Shown here piece by piece: positions 44,801 through 53,534 of a DNA stretch of 64,000 nucleotides. Under the pieces are notes generated by a model. That model ran no database searches and was not told the origin of the DNA. It saw only the letters and a program-made list of their open reading frames with translations. How positions within the stretch are numbered: position 1 is the first letter of the stretch; the number at the start of each line of letters is the position of its first letter. The DNA is from Stieleria marina (GTDB lineage: Bacteria > Planctomycetota > Planctomycetia > Pirellulales > Pirellulaceae), in NCBI GenBank assembly GCA_007741555.1, contig CP036526.1, positions 1,612,001 to 1,676,000 of the forward strand, read 5' to 3'. Made by a program: the position numbers and the translations under genes.

Positions 44801-46539
44801 TGGGCGACAAACGCGATATTGGATTCGTGCCGTTTGCGCTGGGTGATGTCGACAGCAAATCCGGTCACCATCAGCGGCTTGCCAGTAGAGTCTCGGTCGA
44901 CGATCCCATGGCATTGCACCAGGATCTGTTGCTGGTCGTAACCGCGAATTGTGCGGCATTCAAACTCTTCGCGTTCGGATTGGCTATGGAGCACCGAATC
45001 AATCACTGCTTCGACGATTTGGTGGTCCTCGGGGACGACGATTTCTAAGAATCCCGCCGTCGTTCGTTTGAATTCGTCACGGCCGTAGCCGAATACTTCG
45101 TACAAGTGATCGGACCAAGTGATACTGTCCTCGGCGACATTCCATTCCCAACTGCCCATCCGACCGGCTTCCAAAGCAAGGTTCAGATGTCGTTCGCGCT
45201 GGATCGCAGCCGCTTCTGCCATTTTGCGTTCACTGATGTCCATTCCCGAGGGGATCAAATGCGTGACCTTTCCTTCAATGTCATGAACCGGGAAAAGCAT
45301 GAAGTCGATTACCATCCGCGAGTCGCCCGCCATTCTCACTTCTTCGTCATAGCGGACGGGTTCGCCGGCGGCAGCGCGCTTGACGGAGTCTTTTAACCGA
45401 GCGACGGTCGCGTCATCAAAGTTCCACCAATGGCAATCCCAGAATTTTTTGCCGACCACGTCTTCGCGTTTAATTCCGCCTCCGATCAAGGCCGTTTCGT
45501 TTGCATCGAGGAGTGTACCGTCGGTCGCCAGGATGCCGACGAAACCAATCATGTTGTCGATCACACGGCGGAGATCTGCTTCCCGCTCCGCCAATCGTAG
45601 CTCCATCGATTTGCGTTCGGTAATGTCGCTGGCGACGGCTGTGATAGACGTTGGATGGCCGCTTGCGTCGCGAGCGATCACGCCGCGTCCGGTTGTCCAG
45701 ACTGTCTGTCCGTTGTCTCCGCGGATGATGCGGAATTCCAAAGTGTAGGTTTCGCAGGTTCCGCTAAAGACACAGTCCAGCCGACGTTTGACTTCATCAC
45801 GATCATCAGGATGGATGATTGATAGGAACCCATCACTGGTATGGACAAACTGTTTTTCCGTGTACCCAAAAATCTCGTAAAGTTGCTGGGACCAACTGAT
45901 TCGGTCGCTGCCCGTTTCCCATTTCCACGTACCAAGCCGGCCGGTGTCCAGAGCCAGTCGCAGTTCGCGTTCCCAATCGACTAAGTTTTGCTCCGAACGT
46001 TTTCTCGCGACGACTTGCGCGAGCGCGTCTGCCATCGGTCGCAGATTTTCAAAAAGGTCGCGTGAAATTTGATGCGTAGCAAACAGTGCGACGACGCCGA
46101 CTGCTTGACCGTCCACCAGAAGCGGATGAGCCATGTACGCAGAAAACCCGTTCGATTCCCACTGCAAGTTCTCGCTGGCCGGATCGTTGGCCAAGACTGC
46201 TTGCTGCTGGGACGCAACTTGACCAATCGCTGATTCGCCGATGGGAACTGGGGAATCAAACCCTGGTTTTTCGACGGGCGCACCGGCTTGGGAAACTAGC
46301 TCGAGCGTTTGATCTTGTTCATTGAAAGTCCAGATCTGTGCAAAGGCCAGATCCAGGATCTCGACGATCTGCTGGCAGGAGAACTGAAAGATTGCTTGCA
46401 GCGACTGCGTGCCTGCGAGCGGAACTGCCAGCGTCGCGTGCAGACGGAACAGTTTGGCGATCTGGTCCGACGATTCCGTGGTTTCGCCAGACTTTTTGCT
46501 TAACGATTCGTTCAATGCGTTTGGATTATCGCCTGTCAT
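41887..46539 (-). CDS. Multi-PAS/GAF hybrid sensor histidine kinase with receiver domain
   Basis: A very long (1550-residue) cytoplasmic hybrid kinase without membrane segments. Approximate order: GAF (40-175), PAS (197-310), PAS (320-440), PAS (445-565), GAF (575-735), PAS (745-860), PAS (865-985), GAF (990-1150), HisKA with phospho-His in NMSHEIRTPM, HATPase (DTGIGISHDKR and GGTGLGLVISRRLA boxes), then a receiver (1430-1545) with DLILLDMQMPNLDGYQ carrying the acceptor Asp. Several PAS units end in DITERK and resemble each other, suggesting internal duplication. There is no output domain, so the phosphate must pass to another protein. Ligands could be heme, flavin or small molecules. Confidence 0.93.
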   Translation of the reverse strand: MTGDNPNALNESLSKKSGETTESSDQIAKLFRLHATLAVPLAGTQSLQAIFQFSCQQIVEILDLAFAQIWTFNEQDQTLELVSQAGAPVEKPGFDSPVPIGESAIGQVASQQQAVLANDPASENLQWESNGFSAYMAHPLLVDGQAVGVVALFATHQISRDLFENLRPMADALAQVVARKRSEQNLVDWERELRLALDTGRLGTWKWETGSDRISWSQQLYEIFGYTEKQFVHTSDGFLSIIHPDDRDEVKRRLDCVFSGTCETYTLEFRIIRGDNGQTVWTTGRGVIARDASGHPTSITAVASDITERKSMELRLAEREADLRRVIDNMIGFVGILATDGTLLDANETALIGGGIKREDVVGKKFWDCHWWNFDDATVARLKDSVKRAAAGEPVRYDEEVRMAGDSRMVIDFMLFPVHDIEGKVTHLIPSGMDISERKMAEAAAIQRERHLNLALEAGRMGSWEWNVAEDSITWSDHLYEVFGYGRDEFKRTTAGFLEIVVPEDHQIVEAVIDSVLHSQSEREEFECRTIRGYDQQQILVQCHGIVDRDSTGKPLMVTGFAVDITQRKRHESNIAFVAQLQSALAPLASVEEISSVSTKMIADYIDLSHCILVDLDEKAETAIAFFDHRADDLPSLLGIYQMSDFFNDDDRRKLVDGGMLVLNDTRSDAVSNAASDQFADLQIGAIINSAYVSDRRLEFMLTATRQQPYQWREDEIQLLREISGNVHLRLERARAEEALRESDEFNRTIIESSPDCVNVLDLDGCLLSMNTAGLAAFEIPDFLHLKDKQWHSLWPDDSRAAAQRAIEDAKEFGKGSFQTPSSTPSGITKWWDVLVTPVRDSSQQVNRLVAVSRDVTEQRDNQDRLKMALSAGGMAAWEWTPAHSVWTEALYEMLGLSTDEHASPETFFRFVHKDDRAELHEIWGAATRGEKPYSHEFRIVRSDGEIRWVAAAGEFEQNEAGNVTRVYGLNWDITERKKSDLRRVRTAKFEHFLLQASSVLTSSMDYQKTLANATDLCVPTLADWAFIDLLDDEGTTHRVHVSHADPKDDELARRVAKFSAKPDSIEHPPAQGLFGEQVLLIRDFTDKMLVKAAQNEEHQAVMRAVAPRSFIVVPLISRSVCLGALTLITTDSRRRYTKNDVKVAKELAQQAATAVDNARLFNAAQQANIAKSEFLANMSHEIRTPMTAVLGYTDLLRERIDDPESGEHLTIIRRNGEFLLDIINDILDISKIEAGKLEVAPERFSLARLVEDVRSVMEVRAQETGLRLEVKYLTKIPREIESDPKRLKQILINLVGNAIKFTRQGHVRLEVQFDADQQPPLQIKIVDTGIGISHDKRNQLFKPFSQGDASVTREFGGTGLGLVISRRLAVLLGGNIVVESEVGHGSEFSISISVGDIAGVPMIFPKKAPTVPQTAVPDHAVVLNSHILIVDDRRDIRFLGKRLLTKAGATVDEAEDGLLAVQYMRNRITDGQTPDLILLDMQMPNLDGYQTAQQIRALGYEGPIIALTADAMQGDMKRCIECGCNDYLSKPIDATRLVKLVAELTSGPL

Positions 46540-46782
46540 GGTCGCTTCTTGACTAGATCAACAATTTTGATTTTTACCGACACGCGGAACGGGCACGCGA
46601 TGTCCAAGGCGACATCATACCAAGAGTGCAAAAATTTGCCCGTGTGGGCTCGCGTTGACAATCTTGCCGTGCCGGGCTGCATCAAAACGTTTCGGCGAGA
46701 AAAGAAAAGCACAGACACGGCGATTCTCTGCGTTTGAAGCTTCTGCGTTAGCATCTCGCGAACGCATCGATGCTGCTGGGAA

Positions 46783-47586
46783 CTACTTCTTTGGCAATCG
46801 CAAAGCATCCGCTGCCGCGTAGAAAGATCGATTGAGGATCATAAAAGTGATAATGAAAACAGTGAGCGCGGCGGCTCCCAGCCAAGCGGTCCATCGGATC
46901 AACGGAAAAGCGGATTGTTGCACGCCGATCGCAATCAATGCCCACGCGATCGTTCCACCGTAGACAGGGTCACGTGACCAAGTCATCAAGCTCGCGATCG
47001 TGGTGATCAAGGCAAGTGCACCGATAGCAATTCCCGTCGCGATTTGGTCGGAGACGTCAACGCCGTTTTCCTGAAGCATCAACGCAGTGCTGATCAATGT
47101 CGCAGCACTAATCCAACCACAATACATCGATGGCCCGACAAAAGACCAGCGTCCGTTGACGACTGATACGGCATGGCAATGCCGACGCAGGAATACCAAT
47201 GCGGCGATCAAGGCAACTAGGTGCAAAACGATATCAAGCCAGCCAATTGTCTGGCTCGCATAGAGACTGATCGGTACGAAAAAAATTGACGCGATACCGG
47301 CGATGATCAGTGCCGCAGTGGCAGCGGTCAATGACTTTGATGACTCAGTTAGACGTTGGACCAGGATGCTAAAGGCGATCATCATCGCAAAGATGATTCC
47401 CCAAATACTAAATGCGTATCCCGCGGCATCGACCCGTGTAGAGACCATGTTGGCAAATTGTCGGTCGCCGCCAGGGAGCAAGAAAACTCCAAAGTTGACG
47501 ATCGGAACTAGCAGAAAGACCGCTAGTAAAGTGCGTTTTAGAAATAGTGGCGTTGCCATCGACGGGCATGGTGATTGGGCACTCAC
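46783..47586 (-). CDS. TspO/MBR-related polytopic membrane protein
   Basis: A 267-residue hydrophobic protein with about seven membrane helices. Segments such as DAAGYAFSIWGIIFAMMIAF and CGWISAATLISTALMLQ resemble the longer TspO/MBR-like (tryptophan-rich sensory) proteins of about 250 residues, but typical TspO motifs are only partly kept, so the assignment is moderate. The GTG at 47586 overlaps the CIA30 stop by four bases (GTGA), implying coupling; an ATG at 47559 is the alternative. It is the last gene of the chain zinc ribbon, CIA30, TspO-like. Confidence 0.65.
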   Translation of the reverse strand: MSAQSPCPSMATPLFLKRTLLAVFLLVPIVNFGVFLLPGGDRQFANMVSTRVDAAGYAFSIWGIIFAMMIAFSILVQRLTESSKSLTAATAALIIAGIASIFFVPISLYASQTIGWLDIVLHLVALIAALVFLRRHCHAVSVVNGRWSFVGPSMYCGWISAATLISTALMLQENGVDVSDQIATGIAIGALALITTIASLMTWSRDPVYGGTIAWALIAIGVQQSAFPLIRWTAWLGAAALTVFIITFMILNRSFYAAADALRLPKK

Positions 47587-48179
47587 TTCTTGGAATCAAC
47601 CTTAATCCAGTCAAGCAATAACGTAAAAGGACCAGCGTTCTTATCAGCCAGCATGACGCCCAGCGAATTTATCTTGCTTGGGGCCAGGTTCATCCCGTCC
47701 ACACGACGACCGAAAGAGGTCGCGGCAAACTTGGTCAGAGGCAATTTTACAGTTGTCCACTGGTTTTTTGATGTTTCAAACTCGGATTGAAATGAAAATG
47801 CCATTTGGCGATTTGGAACGTACAAATTCAGAATGTACTTTCGCCCATCACCTTTGACTCGCAGCACTATTTCGTCGCCGTGGTTTAGATGAATTGGTGC
47901 AGGCTTGGACCGCACCGATGCGAACCCGCCGTTGTTCTCCAGAGAGAGATTGCCATCGAATTGAACATGGCCATCGCTGGCCGTCGAAAGGCTGCTGTTG
48001 GACCTTCCACCCATAACGCCATCGTTGACAATCTGCCATTGCTTGTGTGAGTCCGGACGATCGAAGGCGAACAAAACGCGTCCGGGGTTTTCCGTTGGAG
48101 CCGGATCGGCAAATGCGTTGCACGTGATCGCCAAGGTGATCACGGCAAGCGACAACGTTCTATTGAGGGGCAATGTCAT
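47583..48179 (-). CDS. CIA30 (NDUFAF1-like) family protein
   Basis: A 198-residue protein with signal peptide (MTLPLNRTLSLAVITLAIT...A, about 24 residues). The core matches the CIA30 beta-sandwich, with WQIVNDGVMGGRSNSSLS as the diagnostic segment, and further GNLSLENNGGFASVR and KINSLGVMLADKNAGPF. In mitochondria CIA30 helps complex I assembly; bacterial relatives are carbohydrate-binding-like proteins of unknown role, here apparently exported. It overlaps the upstream zinc-ribbon gene by 20 bases and the downstream TspO-like gene by four, so the three are tightly coupled. Confidence 0.85.
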   Translation of the reverse strand: MTLPLNRTLSLAVITLAITCNAFADPAPTENPGRVLFAFDRPDSHKQWQIVNDGVMGGRSNSSLSTASDGHVQFDGNLSLENNGGFASVRSKPAPIHLNHGDEIVLRVKGDGRKYILNLYVPNRQMAFSFQSEFETSKNQWTTVKLPLTKFAATSFGRRVDGMNLAPSKINSLGVMLADKNAGPFTLLLDWIKVDSKK

Positions 48180-48333
48180 TGGTGCTCTGTTCTAATGGAG
48201 GATGTTTGGTGGGAGTGATGTCTCCGGGACTGATGACGTAAATTTTCTCGCCGCAACTTGGGCAGGCGGGGGCACGATCATCGACCTTTCTGCCGCAATT
48301 GGGGCATTCGGTTTTGTTCAAAGGAGCGGTCAT
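48160..48333 (-). CDS. Small zinc-ribbon protein (57 residues)
   Basis: A 57-residue frame, easily missed because of size. It encodes two perfect knuckles, CPNCGRK and CPSCGEK, eleven residues apart, the signature of a zinc ribbon, followed by a Pro/Thr-rich tail of about 25 residues. The ATG at 48333 follows GGAGCGG-like sequence on the coding strand only weakly. The stop overlaps the CIA30 start region by 20 bases in a different frame. It is probably a small metal-binding regulator or adaptor; function unknown. The four cysteines in ideal spacing make a chance frame unlikely. Confidence 0.75.
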   Translation of the reverse strand: MTAPLNKTECPNCGRKVDDRAPACPSCGEKIYVISPGDITPTKHPPLEQSTNDIAPQ

Positions 48334-48554
48334 GGCCAGTTTCTACCGGGGGATGTTAGCATTTTTGGAAGCTGATGGTTTTCGATGCCGGTGCTGGCGC
48401 GTTGTGCATCGATCGCGTGATGGCTGTGCTGCGATTGCTGTGCTGCACGTCGAACCTCCAGTAGCAGATCGCATGCCGAACGGTTGGTGCCAGTAAGCAG
48501 GTTCGACATTTGTTCGCTTATTCCGTCAGACGTTTCCTTAACGTTGCTTGGCAA
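48330..48554 (-). CDS. Doubtful 74-residue ORF linking PdeM and the zinc ribbon
   Basis: A 74-codon frame begins with TTG at 48554, four bases after the PdeM stop, and its TGA overlaps the zinc-ribbon ATG by four bases (ATGA). This head-to-tail geometry is what a real operon gene would show. The protein (SNLLTGTNRSACDLLLEVRR, then a His/Gln/Ser-rich end) has no recognised family and no strong ribosome binding site. Treat as possible only. Confidence 0.3.
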   Translation of the reverse strand: MPSNVKETSDGISEQMSNLLTGTNRSACDLLLEVRRAAQQSQHSHHAIDAQRASTGIENHQLPKMLTSPGRNWP

Positions 48555-48558
48555 ACAA

Positions 48559-49248
48559 TCAGCGTGATCGTTTTGCGTTCGGTCGTTGTCGGTACTCCAA
48601 TAATTCGTCTTCCAAAACTAGCCAGGTTTGATCTTCGGGTTTGGGATGGACGCGGTGCGTTCCCGTGAACTCGCCCACTGCAGGCAATACCAAGCACCCT
48701 TTGCTGAGCCAAAAACACGGCAACTTGCCAAGCCGGTCAGTGTCTGACTCAAAGCGAACGGCGGGGTGCAGATGGCCGCACATCATCAGTTTTGCGGTGC
48801 TAGGTTTTTCACCGGGGTGATGGGCAAGCGAGATACCGTCAATGATCTTGCCCGACTCGATCACATCGATTGGCCATCGCTGGGGAAGGTGTCCGACGTG
48901 AGCGTCGTGGTTTCCTGGCACCAATGTGAATTCGACTTTCGGGTAGCGCGAGAACAGTGCCTCCACTGATTCGCAGACATCCGGTGAGAGGGATGATCGC
49001 GCATGAAACATATCACCCAAGATCACCAATCGTTCGGATTCTGTGCGGTCCATCATCCGGCAGATTGTCTTCAAAGTTCCGACCGTGCTACCGCGAGGAA
49101 CGGGCATGCCGTTGCGGCGAAAAGTCGCTTCCTTACCGAAATGAGTGTCCGCAATGAAAAGTGTTCGATGTGCATCCCAGTACACACCGCGGTCTCCCAA
49201 CAGCATCAACTCAATTCCCGCGATCCTTGTTTCGATAAATTTTGACAT
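48559..49248 (-). CDS. pdeM: Ligase-associated DNA damage response endonuclease PdeM
   Basis: A 229-residue calcineurin-type metallophosphoesterase; the ATG at 49248 (MSKFIETRIAGIEL) is preferred to 49365 whose leader is Arg/Ser-rich. Metal-binding motifs are complete: ADTHFGK, GDMFH, GNHDAH and GHLHP. The short protein and its location directly after the Lhr-like helicase identify the ligase-associated PdeM family. It is presumed to cleave DNA ends or phosphodiesters during repair, with Mn or Fe. It is the sixth gene of the damage-response array. Confidence 0.9.
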   Translation of the reverse strand: MSKFIETRIAGIELMLLGDRGVYWDAHRTLFIADTHFGKEATFRRNGMPVPRGSTVGTLKTICRMMDRTESERLVILGDMFHARSSLSPDVCESVEALFSRYPKVEFTLVPGNHDAHVGHLPQRWPIDVIESGKIIDGISLAHHPGEKPSTAKLMMCGHLHPAVRFESDTDRLGKLPCFWLSKGCLVLPAVGEFTGTHRVHPKPEDQTWLVLEDELLEYRQRPNAKRSR

Positions 49249-49337
49249 GGATTCTTTAAGCGATCGATCCGCGGTCTGGCGAGATTCGGCAGTGGTTCGT
49301 AAATCAGCAGGCCAGCGTCGCGGCGCCCGACGGTAGC

Positions 49338-51845
49338 TTAATCTTTCAAGGCAGCTTTCTCGCACTGCGCCTGCAGACGCGCGATCCGGTCTTCCAGGCT
49401 TTCGCTGCTGACTCTTTCACGCAGTTTGTCGACCAATAGCGGAAACGCCAGCGGTGTTACTTTGGGTGGATCGGTGACCACGATCCGTGATCGTCCAATC
49501 CGCTCCAAGGCCGAAACCATGCGTGAGGTTTCTAATTGTTGTTCCAGAACCTCGCGGCGACTTTGCAGCAACAACAGATTTTCTGGATCGTACTGAGCGA
49601 AGACGTCGAAGAACAGATTGCTGCTGGCTTGCAAGTTCTTGTTCGATTTGCGACTGTTGGGATAACCTGGATGGACCAGCCCAGCGACTCGAGCGATCTG
49701 ACGAAACTGTCGCTTCGCCATTTCCGTCGAATTCAAACTCGCCAGAATGTCAGGCAAAAGATCGTCGGTCGAAAAAAGTCCCGACCGTATCGCTTCGTCG
49801 ATTGGGATTGGCTGAGGTGATTGCAGAACGACTCCGTAATCATTGCACGCCATCGTAAAGGTAATCTTTTGCAATCGCGAGATGCGATACGCCCATAGTG
49901 CTGCCAAGCCCTCATGAACGAGGCGGCCCTCAAACGGAAAGACAAACAGCTGATGACCGCCCTTGGTCTGAATGCGTTCGATCAGAAGTTCATTCTGCCC
50001 CGGAATCGCACTCCAGCGTTCTTGGATCTGGAATAGTCGCTTCAACGCCTTCATCTCACGACCGATCAGCTTTCCATCGGCGGCTTCCTGAAGCTTGTTT
50101 CGCAATGCGTCACTCAGTTCACTGGACAAGGGCATTCGTCCGCCCATCCAGCGTGGCACAGTGTCGGGTGTGCCTTTGGCACGCCGTACGTACGCCGCGT
50201 TGTCTTGGACGCGAACGAGTTGTACCAACTTTCCCGCGAACAGAAACTTGTCACCTGGGTTCAGTCGAGACAAAAAGTACTCCTCGACCCTCCCGAGCGT
50301 CGCACCTTTCATGTATTTCACCTGCATCGACGCGTCGGAGACAATCGTTCCGATATTCATGCGGTGCATCGATGCGGTTCGACGCTCAGTCACTTGATAC
50401 GTATCTCCATTGACCTTGACGCGATGGTACTCCGGGTACGCGGTCAGTGAACTTCCGCCCTGCACAACAAAATCGAGAACCCATTGCCATTCATCGTCGG
50501 TCAGTGACTGATACGCAAGCGTGCTGCGAACTTCGTTCAGCAACTCTTGTGATGTGAATCCACCGCCGATGGCGACTGTGACGACATGCTGAGCCAGCAC
50601 ATCGAGCGGTTTGCCAAGAAGCGGTCGCGATTCCAAGCGTCCGGCGCGAATCGCATCCTGCGCGGCGGCAAGCTCAATAAGTTCCAATGCGTTGGTCGGA
50701 ACAAATGCTAATCGACTGGTCGCGTCGGGCTGATGACCACTGCGACCGGCACGCTGCAACAAACGCGCCGCTCCTTTAGGACTGCCAATCTGCACCACCA
50801 AATCAACGGCGGTAAAGTCAACGCCCAGATCCAAGCTGCTAGTGCAAACGACTGCCCGCAGCGATCCAGCGCGGAGCCCCGATTCCACCCATGAACGAAC
50901 ACTGCGGTCGAGCGATCCGTGATGCAGAGCGATTTTGCCAGCCCAGTCGGGGCGTTGCTTAAGTAAGTGCTGATACCAGATTTCGGTTTGCGAACGCGTA
51001 TTTGCGAAAACCAGCGCGCTGTGGACATGTTCCAATCGCTCGGCGACTTGCGGAACCATCTTTGTGCCGATGTGACCGGACCACGGGAAGCTTTCAATCT
51101 TGGCCGGAATGATCGATTCAAGTTTGGTCTTCTTGTTCTTATAGCCCTCGATAATACGAACTTCACCAGCAGGCTGTCTGCCAACCAAAGCATCACGAGC
51201 TTCTTCCAAATTTCCAAGGGTCGCCGAAACACCCCAGGTTCGTAGTTGCGGATTCAGCTTCCTCAGACGCGACAGAGCCAGTTCGGTTTGGATGCCTCGT
51301 TTGGTACCGAGCAGTTCATGCCACTCATCGACAATGACCGCCTCGACGCCGGCAAGTTGTTCCAGCAGATTTTGATGGGTCAGCATCAACGACAGGCTTT
51401 CGGGGGTTGTTACCAATGCGGTGGGCAACTTTTTTAGCTGACGTGCTTTGGCACTGGCCTTGCTGTCGCTCGTTCGTGACTCCAGTCGCCAAGGCAGATT
51501 TAGAAAGTCAAGTGGAGCACGCAGCGATTGTTCGGTGTCACCGGCAAGAGCGCGCTGAGGTGTGATCCAAATTACTTTCAAAGGCGGTGGTCGTTTAGGA
51601 TTCCATTTTTGCCGATCGGGATTGTCTTTTAACCATTTCAGAATCGGGCCCATCCAAACAGCGAGCGTCTTGCCTGTGCCTGTGGCTGAGTGCACCAACC
51701 CGCTCGAACCGTCTAGGTACGAACGCCAAGTCGAACGTTGAAATCGAAACGCCTTCCACCCCAATGCATCAAAGAACCGCTGGACTTCGTGCCGAGGCTT
51801 CGGCGGGCGGGCTCGCGGTGATTTGGGGGTGATGGTGTCTGGCAT
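49338..51845 (-). CDS. Ligase-associated DEXH-box DNA helicase (Lhr-like)
   Basis: An 835-residue superfamily 2 helicase. RFQRSTWRSYLDGSSGLVHS holds the Q-like motif, ATGTGKT is Walker A, VDEWHELLG the DExH box, GVSATLGNLEEA motif III, CTSSLDLGVDFTAVD motif V and LLQRAGRSGHQPD motif VI. The C-terminal half carries the Lhr-type winged-helix and DEAD-associated region. Length and neighbours match the ligase-associated helicase family, which is related to Lhr, a 3'-5' helicase in DNA repair. It is 93 bp downstream of the ligase gene and 89 bp upstream of pdeM. Confidence 0.94.
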   Translation of the reverse strand: MPDTITPKSPRARPPKPRHEVQRFFDALGWKAFRFQRSTWRSYLDGSSGLVHSATGTGKTLAVWMGPILKWLKDNPDRQKWNPKRPPPLKVIWITPQRALAGDTEQSLRAPLDFLNLPWRLESRTSDSKASAKARQLKKLPTALVTTPESLSLMLTHQNLLEQLAGVEAVIVDEWHELLGTKRGIQTELALSRLRKLNPQLRTWGVSATLGNLEEARDALVGRQPAGEVRIIEGYKNKKTKLESIIPAKIESFPWSGHIGTKMVPQVAERLEHVHSALVFANTRSQTEIWYQHLLKQRPDWAGKIALHHGSLDRSVRSWVESGLRAGSLRAVVCTSSLDLGVDFTAVDLVVQIGSPKGAARLLQRAGRSGHQPDATSRLAFVPTNALELIELAAAQDAIRAGRLESRPLLGKPLDVLAQHVVTVAIGGGFTSQELLNEVRSTLAYQSLTDDEWQWVLDFVVQGGSSLTAYPEYHRVKVNGDTYQVTERRTASMHRMNIGTIVSDASMQVKYMKGATLGRVEEYFLSRLNPGDKFLFAGKLVQLVRVQDNAAYVRRAKGTPDTVPRWMGGRMPLSSELSDALRNKLQEAADGKLIGREMKALKRLFQIQERWSAIPGQNELLIERIQTKGGHQLFVFPFEGRLVHEGLAALWAYRISRLQKITFTMACNDYGVVLQSPQPIPIDEAIRSGLFSTDDLLPDILASLNSTEMAKRQFRQIARVAGLVHPGYPNSRKSNKNLQASSNLFFDVFAQYDPENLLLLQSRREVLEQQLETSRMVSALERIGRSRIVVTDPPKVTPLAFPLLVDKLRERVSSESLEDRIARLQAQCEKAALKD

Positions 51846-51938
51846 GGTGAATGATTAGTTGTGCGACCCGAGTGCTGTTCGCTCTGCTGAGTGGAGTTCT
51901 TTGCTAGTTCGATGGCGAACGAGCGATTCAATTCAGGG

Positions 51939-53534
51939 CTACTCCGGGAGCAGTTCCAGTAATTCGTCAAGTGAGTTCGCGTCTTTGGGATTCTTGTCGT
52001 GTCGCCATCGCAGAATCCTCGGAAAGCGAGTCGCGATGCCGCTTTTGTGTCGCTTGCTTTTCTGGAGCCCTTCAAACGCCAGTTCCATGACCAGGGTGGG
52101 CGTGACACTTCGGACCGGGCCAAACTTTTCTTTCGTATTTCGGCGGACGTAGTGATCGACTTTGCGAATTTCGGCATCGTCGAGTCCGCTGTAGGCTTTG
52201 GCAAACGGCACCAACGCTTCACCGTCCCACAATGCGAATGTGTAGTCCGTAAACAAGCTTGCTCGTTTCCCGTGACCTTTCTGAGCGTAGATGAGCACGG
52301 CATCGATCGTGTATGGTGCGACTTTCCATTTCCACCAAGTCCCACGTACACGGCCGACGTCATAGACCGCATCCTTTCTTTTCAGCATCAGTCCTTCGGA
52401 ATTGCGTTCGCGACTGGTCTGGCGAATTTCCTGCCAGTCTTGCCACTTTGTTGCAGGGATCAGTTCGGTGATTCGCAGGTTGGGATGAGTGATGTCGCAT
52501 AGCAGGTTTTGCAATTGTTCCCGGCGCTGGCTAAACGGCAATTCACGAACGTCTCTTCCGCCATGCTCCAGCAGGTCGAAGGCATGGAAGACGACGGGGA
52601 CTTCTGTCAGCAATTTTTTGCCGACTGTCTTACGACCAATCCGTCGTTGTAATTCGCCAAACGACAGGACCTCTCCATCGGGCAAACACGCCAAGATTTC
52701 ACCGTCCAAAACCGTGCCATCTGGCAATAACTCGGAAGCGGCTTCTATTTCAGGCCAACGATTTTCCATCAAATCCTCGCCGCGCGACCAGATGAAAGTT
52801 TGGCCGGATCGACGGATGACTTGTCCGCGGATGCCGTCCCATTTCCATTCGGCAACGTATTGGTCAATGTCTCCCAACGGTTTGGGACCAGCGTCTGGAT
52901 CCAACGGATGAGCCAAACAAAACGGATACGGTTGGCTGACGATCGTATCCTGGGCGTCCGGGTCAGTGAGCCGCAGGAAGAACTCCGCGGTTGGTTCCCA
53001 GTTGCCCATCAGGCGGTGTGCCACCACTTCCGGCGCAATCCCCGATGCGAGTGCGACGGAGCGAGTGACTAATCGCTTGCTAACTCCGACGCGAAATCCT
53101 CCCGTGATCAGTTTCATCACAACCAAGCGAGTCAGCGCCGGCGTCTGCCGCCAGAGGTCGATGACCGCTTGCCGCTGATGGTCCTCGTTCATCTCCCGTA
53201 GCGGCATCAGTCGGTCTTCGATCCAAGACGTCAACGATCTGTCGTCGGTGCTTTCACCTTGCGGTACGACGAGCGACATTGCTTCTGCCAAATCACCGAC
53301 AGCGTGATAGGATTCATCAAACAGCCAAGACGGGATCCCCGCTTCGTCGGCAGCCCACCGGCGCAGAAGTTTTCGGGGAACAGGCTGCTTGAGTTTTTTG
53401 CCTGACAAGAAGTGCACTGCCCAAGCGGCGTCGGCGGGTGACGCGTCGGTGAAATAGTCCTTCATCGCCGCGATCTTATCGTTTGTCTTCGTGGTCGAAT
53501 CCAGTGCGTGGTAAAGTTCGGCAAAGCGAATCAT
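51939..53534 (-). CDS. ATP-dependent DNA ligase, damage-response-associated
   Basis: A 531-residue ATP-dependent ligase. An N-terminal DNA-binding domain (about 1-200; FAELYHALDSTTKTNDKIAA) precedes the nucleotidyltransferase domain with the adenylation lysine in YVAEWKWDGIRGQ (KxDG), then EGLMLKRKDAVY and the OB-fold with TWWKWKVAPYTIDAVL. It seals nicks using ATP, unlike the housekeeping NAD-dependent LigA. Its start overlaps the stop of the exonuclease gene by four bases (ATGA), which fits co-translation. The order exonuclease-ligase-helicase-PdeM is the known ligase-associated damage-response module. Confidence 0.94.
   Translation of the reverse strand: MIRFAELYHALDSTTKTNDKIAAMKDYFTDASPADAAWAVHFLSGKKLKQPVPRKLLRRWAADEAGIPSWLFDESYHAVGDLAEAMSLVVPQGESTDDRSLTSWIEDRLMPLREMNEDHQRQAVIDLWRQTPALTRLVVMKLITGGFRVGVSKRLVTRSVALASGIAPEVVAHRLMGNWEPTAEFFLRLTDPDAQDTIVSQPYPFCLAHPLDPDAGPKPLGDIDQYVAEWKWDGIRGQVIRRSGQTFIWSRGEDLMENRWPEIEAASELLPDGTVLDGEILACLPDGEVLSFGELQRRIGRKTVGKKLLTEVPVVFHAFDLLEHGGRDVRELPFSQRREQLQNLLCDITHPNLRITELIPATKWQDWQEIRQTSRERNSEGLMLKRKDAVYDVGRVRGTWWKWKVAPYTIDAVLIYAQKGHGKRASLFTDYTFALWDGEALVPFAKAYSGLDDAEIRKVDHYVRRNTKEKFGPVRSVTPTLVMELAFEGLQKSKRHKSGIATRFPRILRWRHDKNPKDANSLDELLELLPE

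Noticed and set aside
46549-46737. Plus-strand 62-codon frame
   Set aside because: Looks mildly protein-like but is isolated, without a ribosome binding site or family match.
46536-46808. Minus-strand 90-codon frame whose stop overlaps the kinase start (ATGA)
   Set aside because: It also overlaps the end of the TspO-like gene, has Arg/Ser/Cys-heavy composition and no family; the overlap is likely chance.
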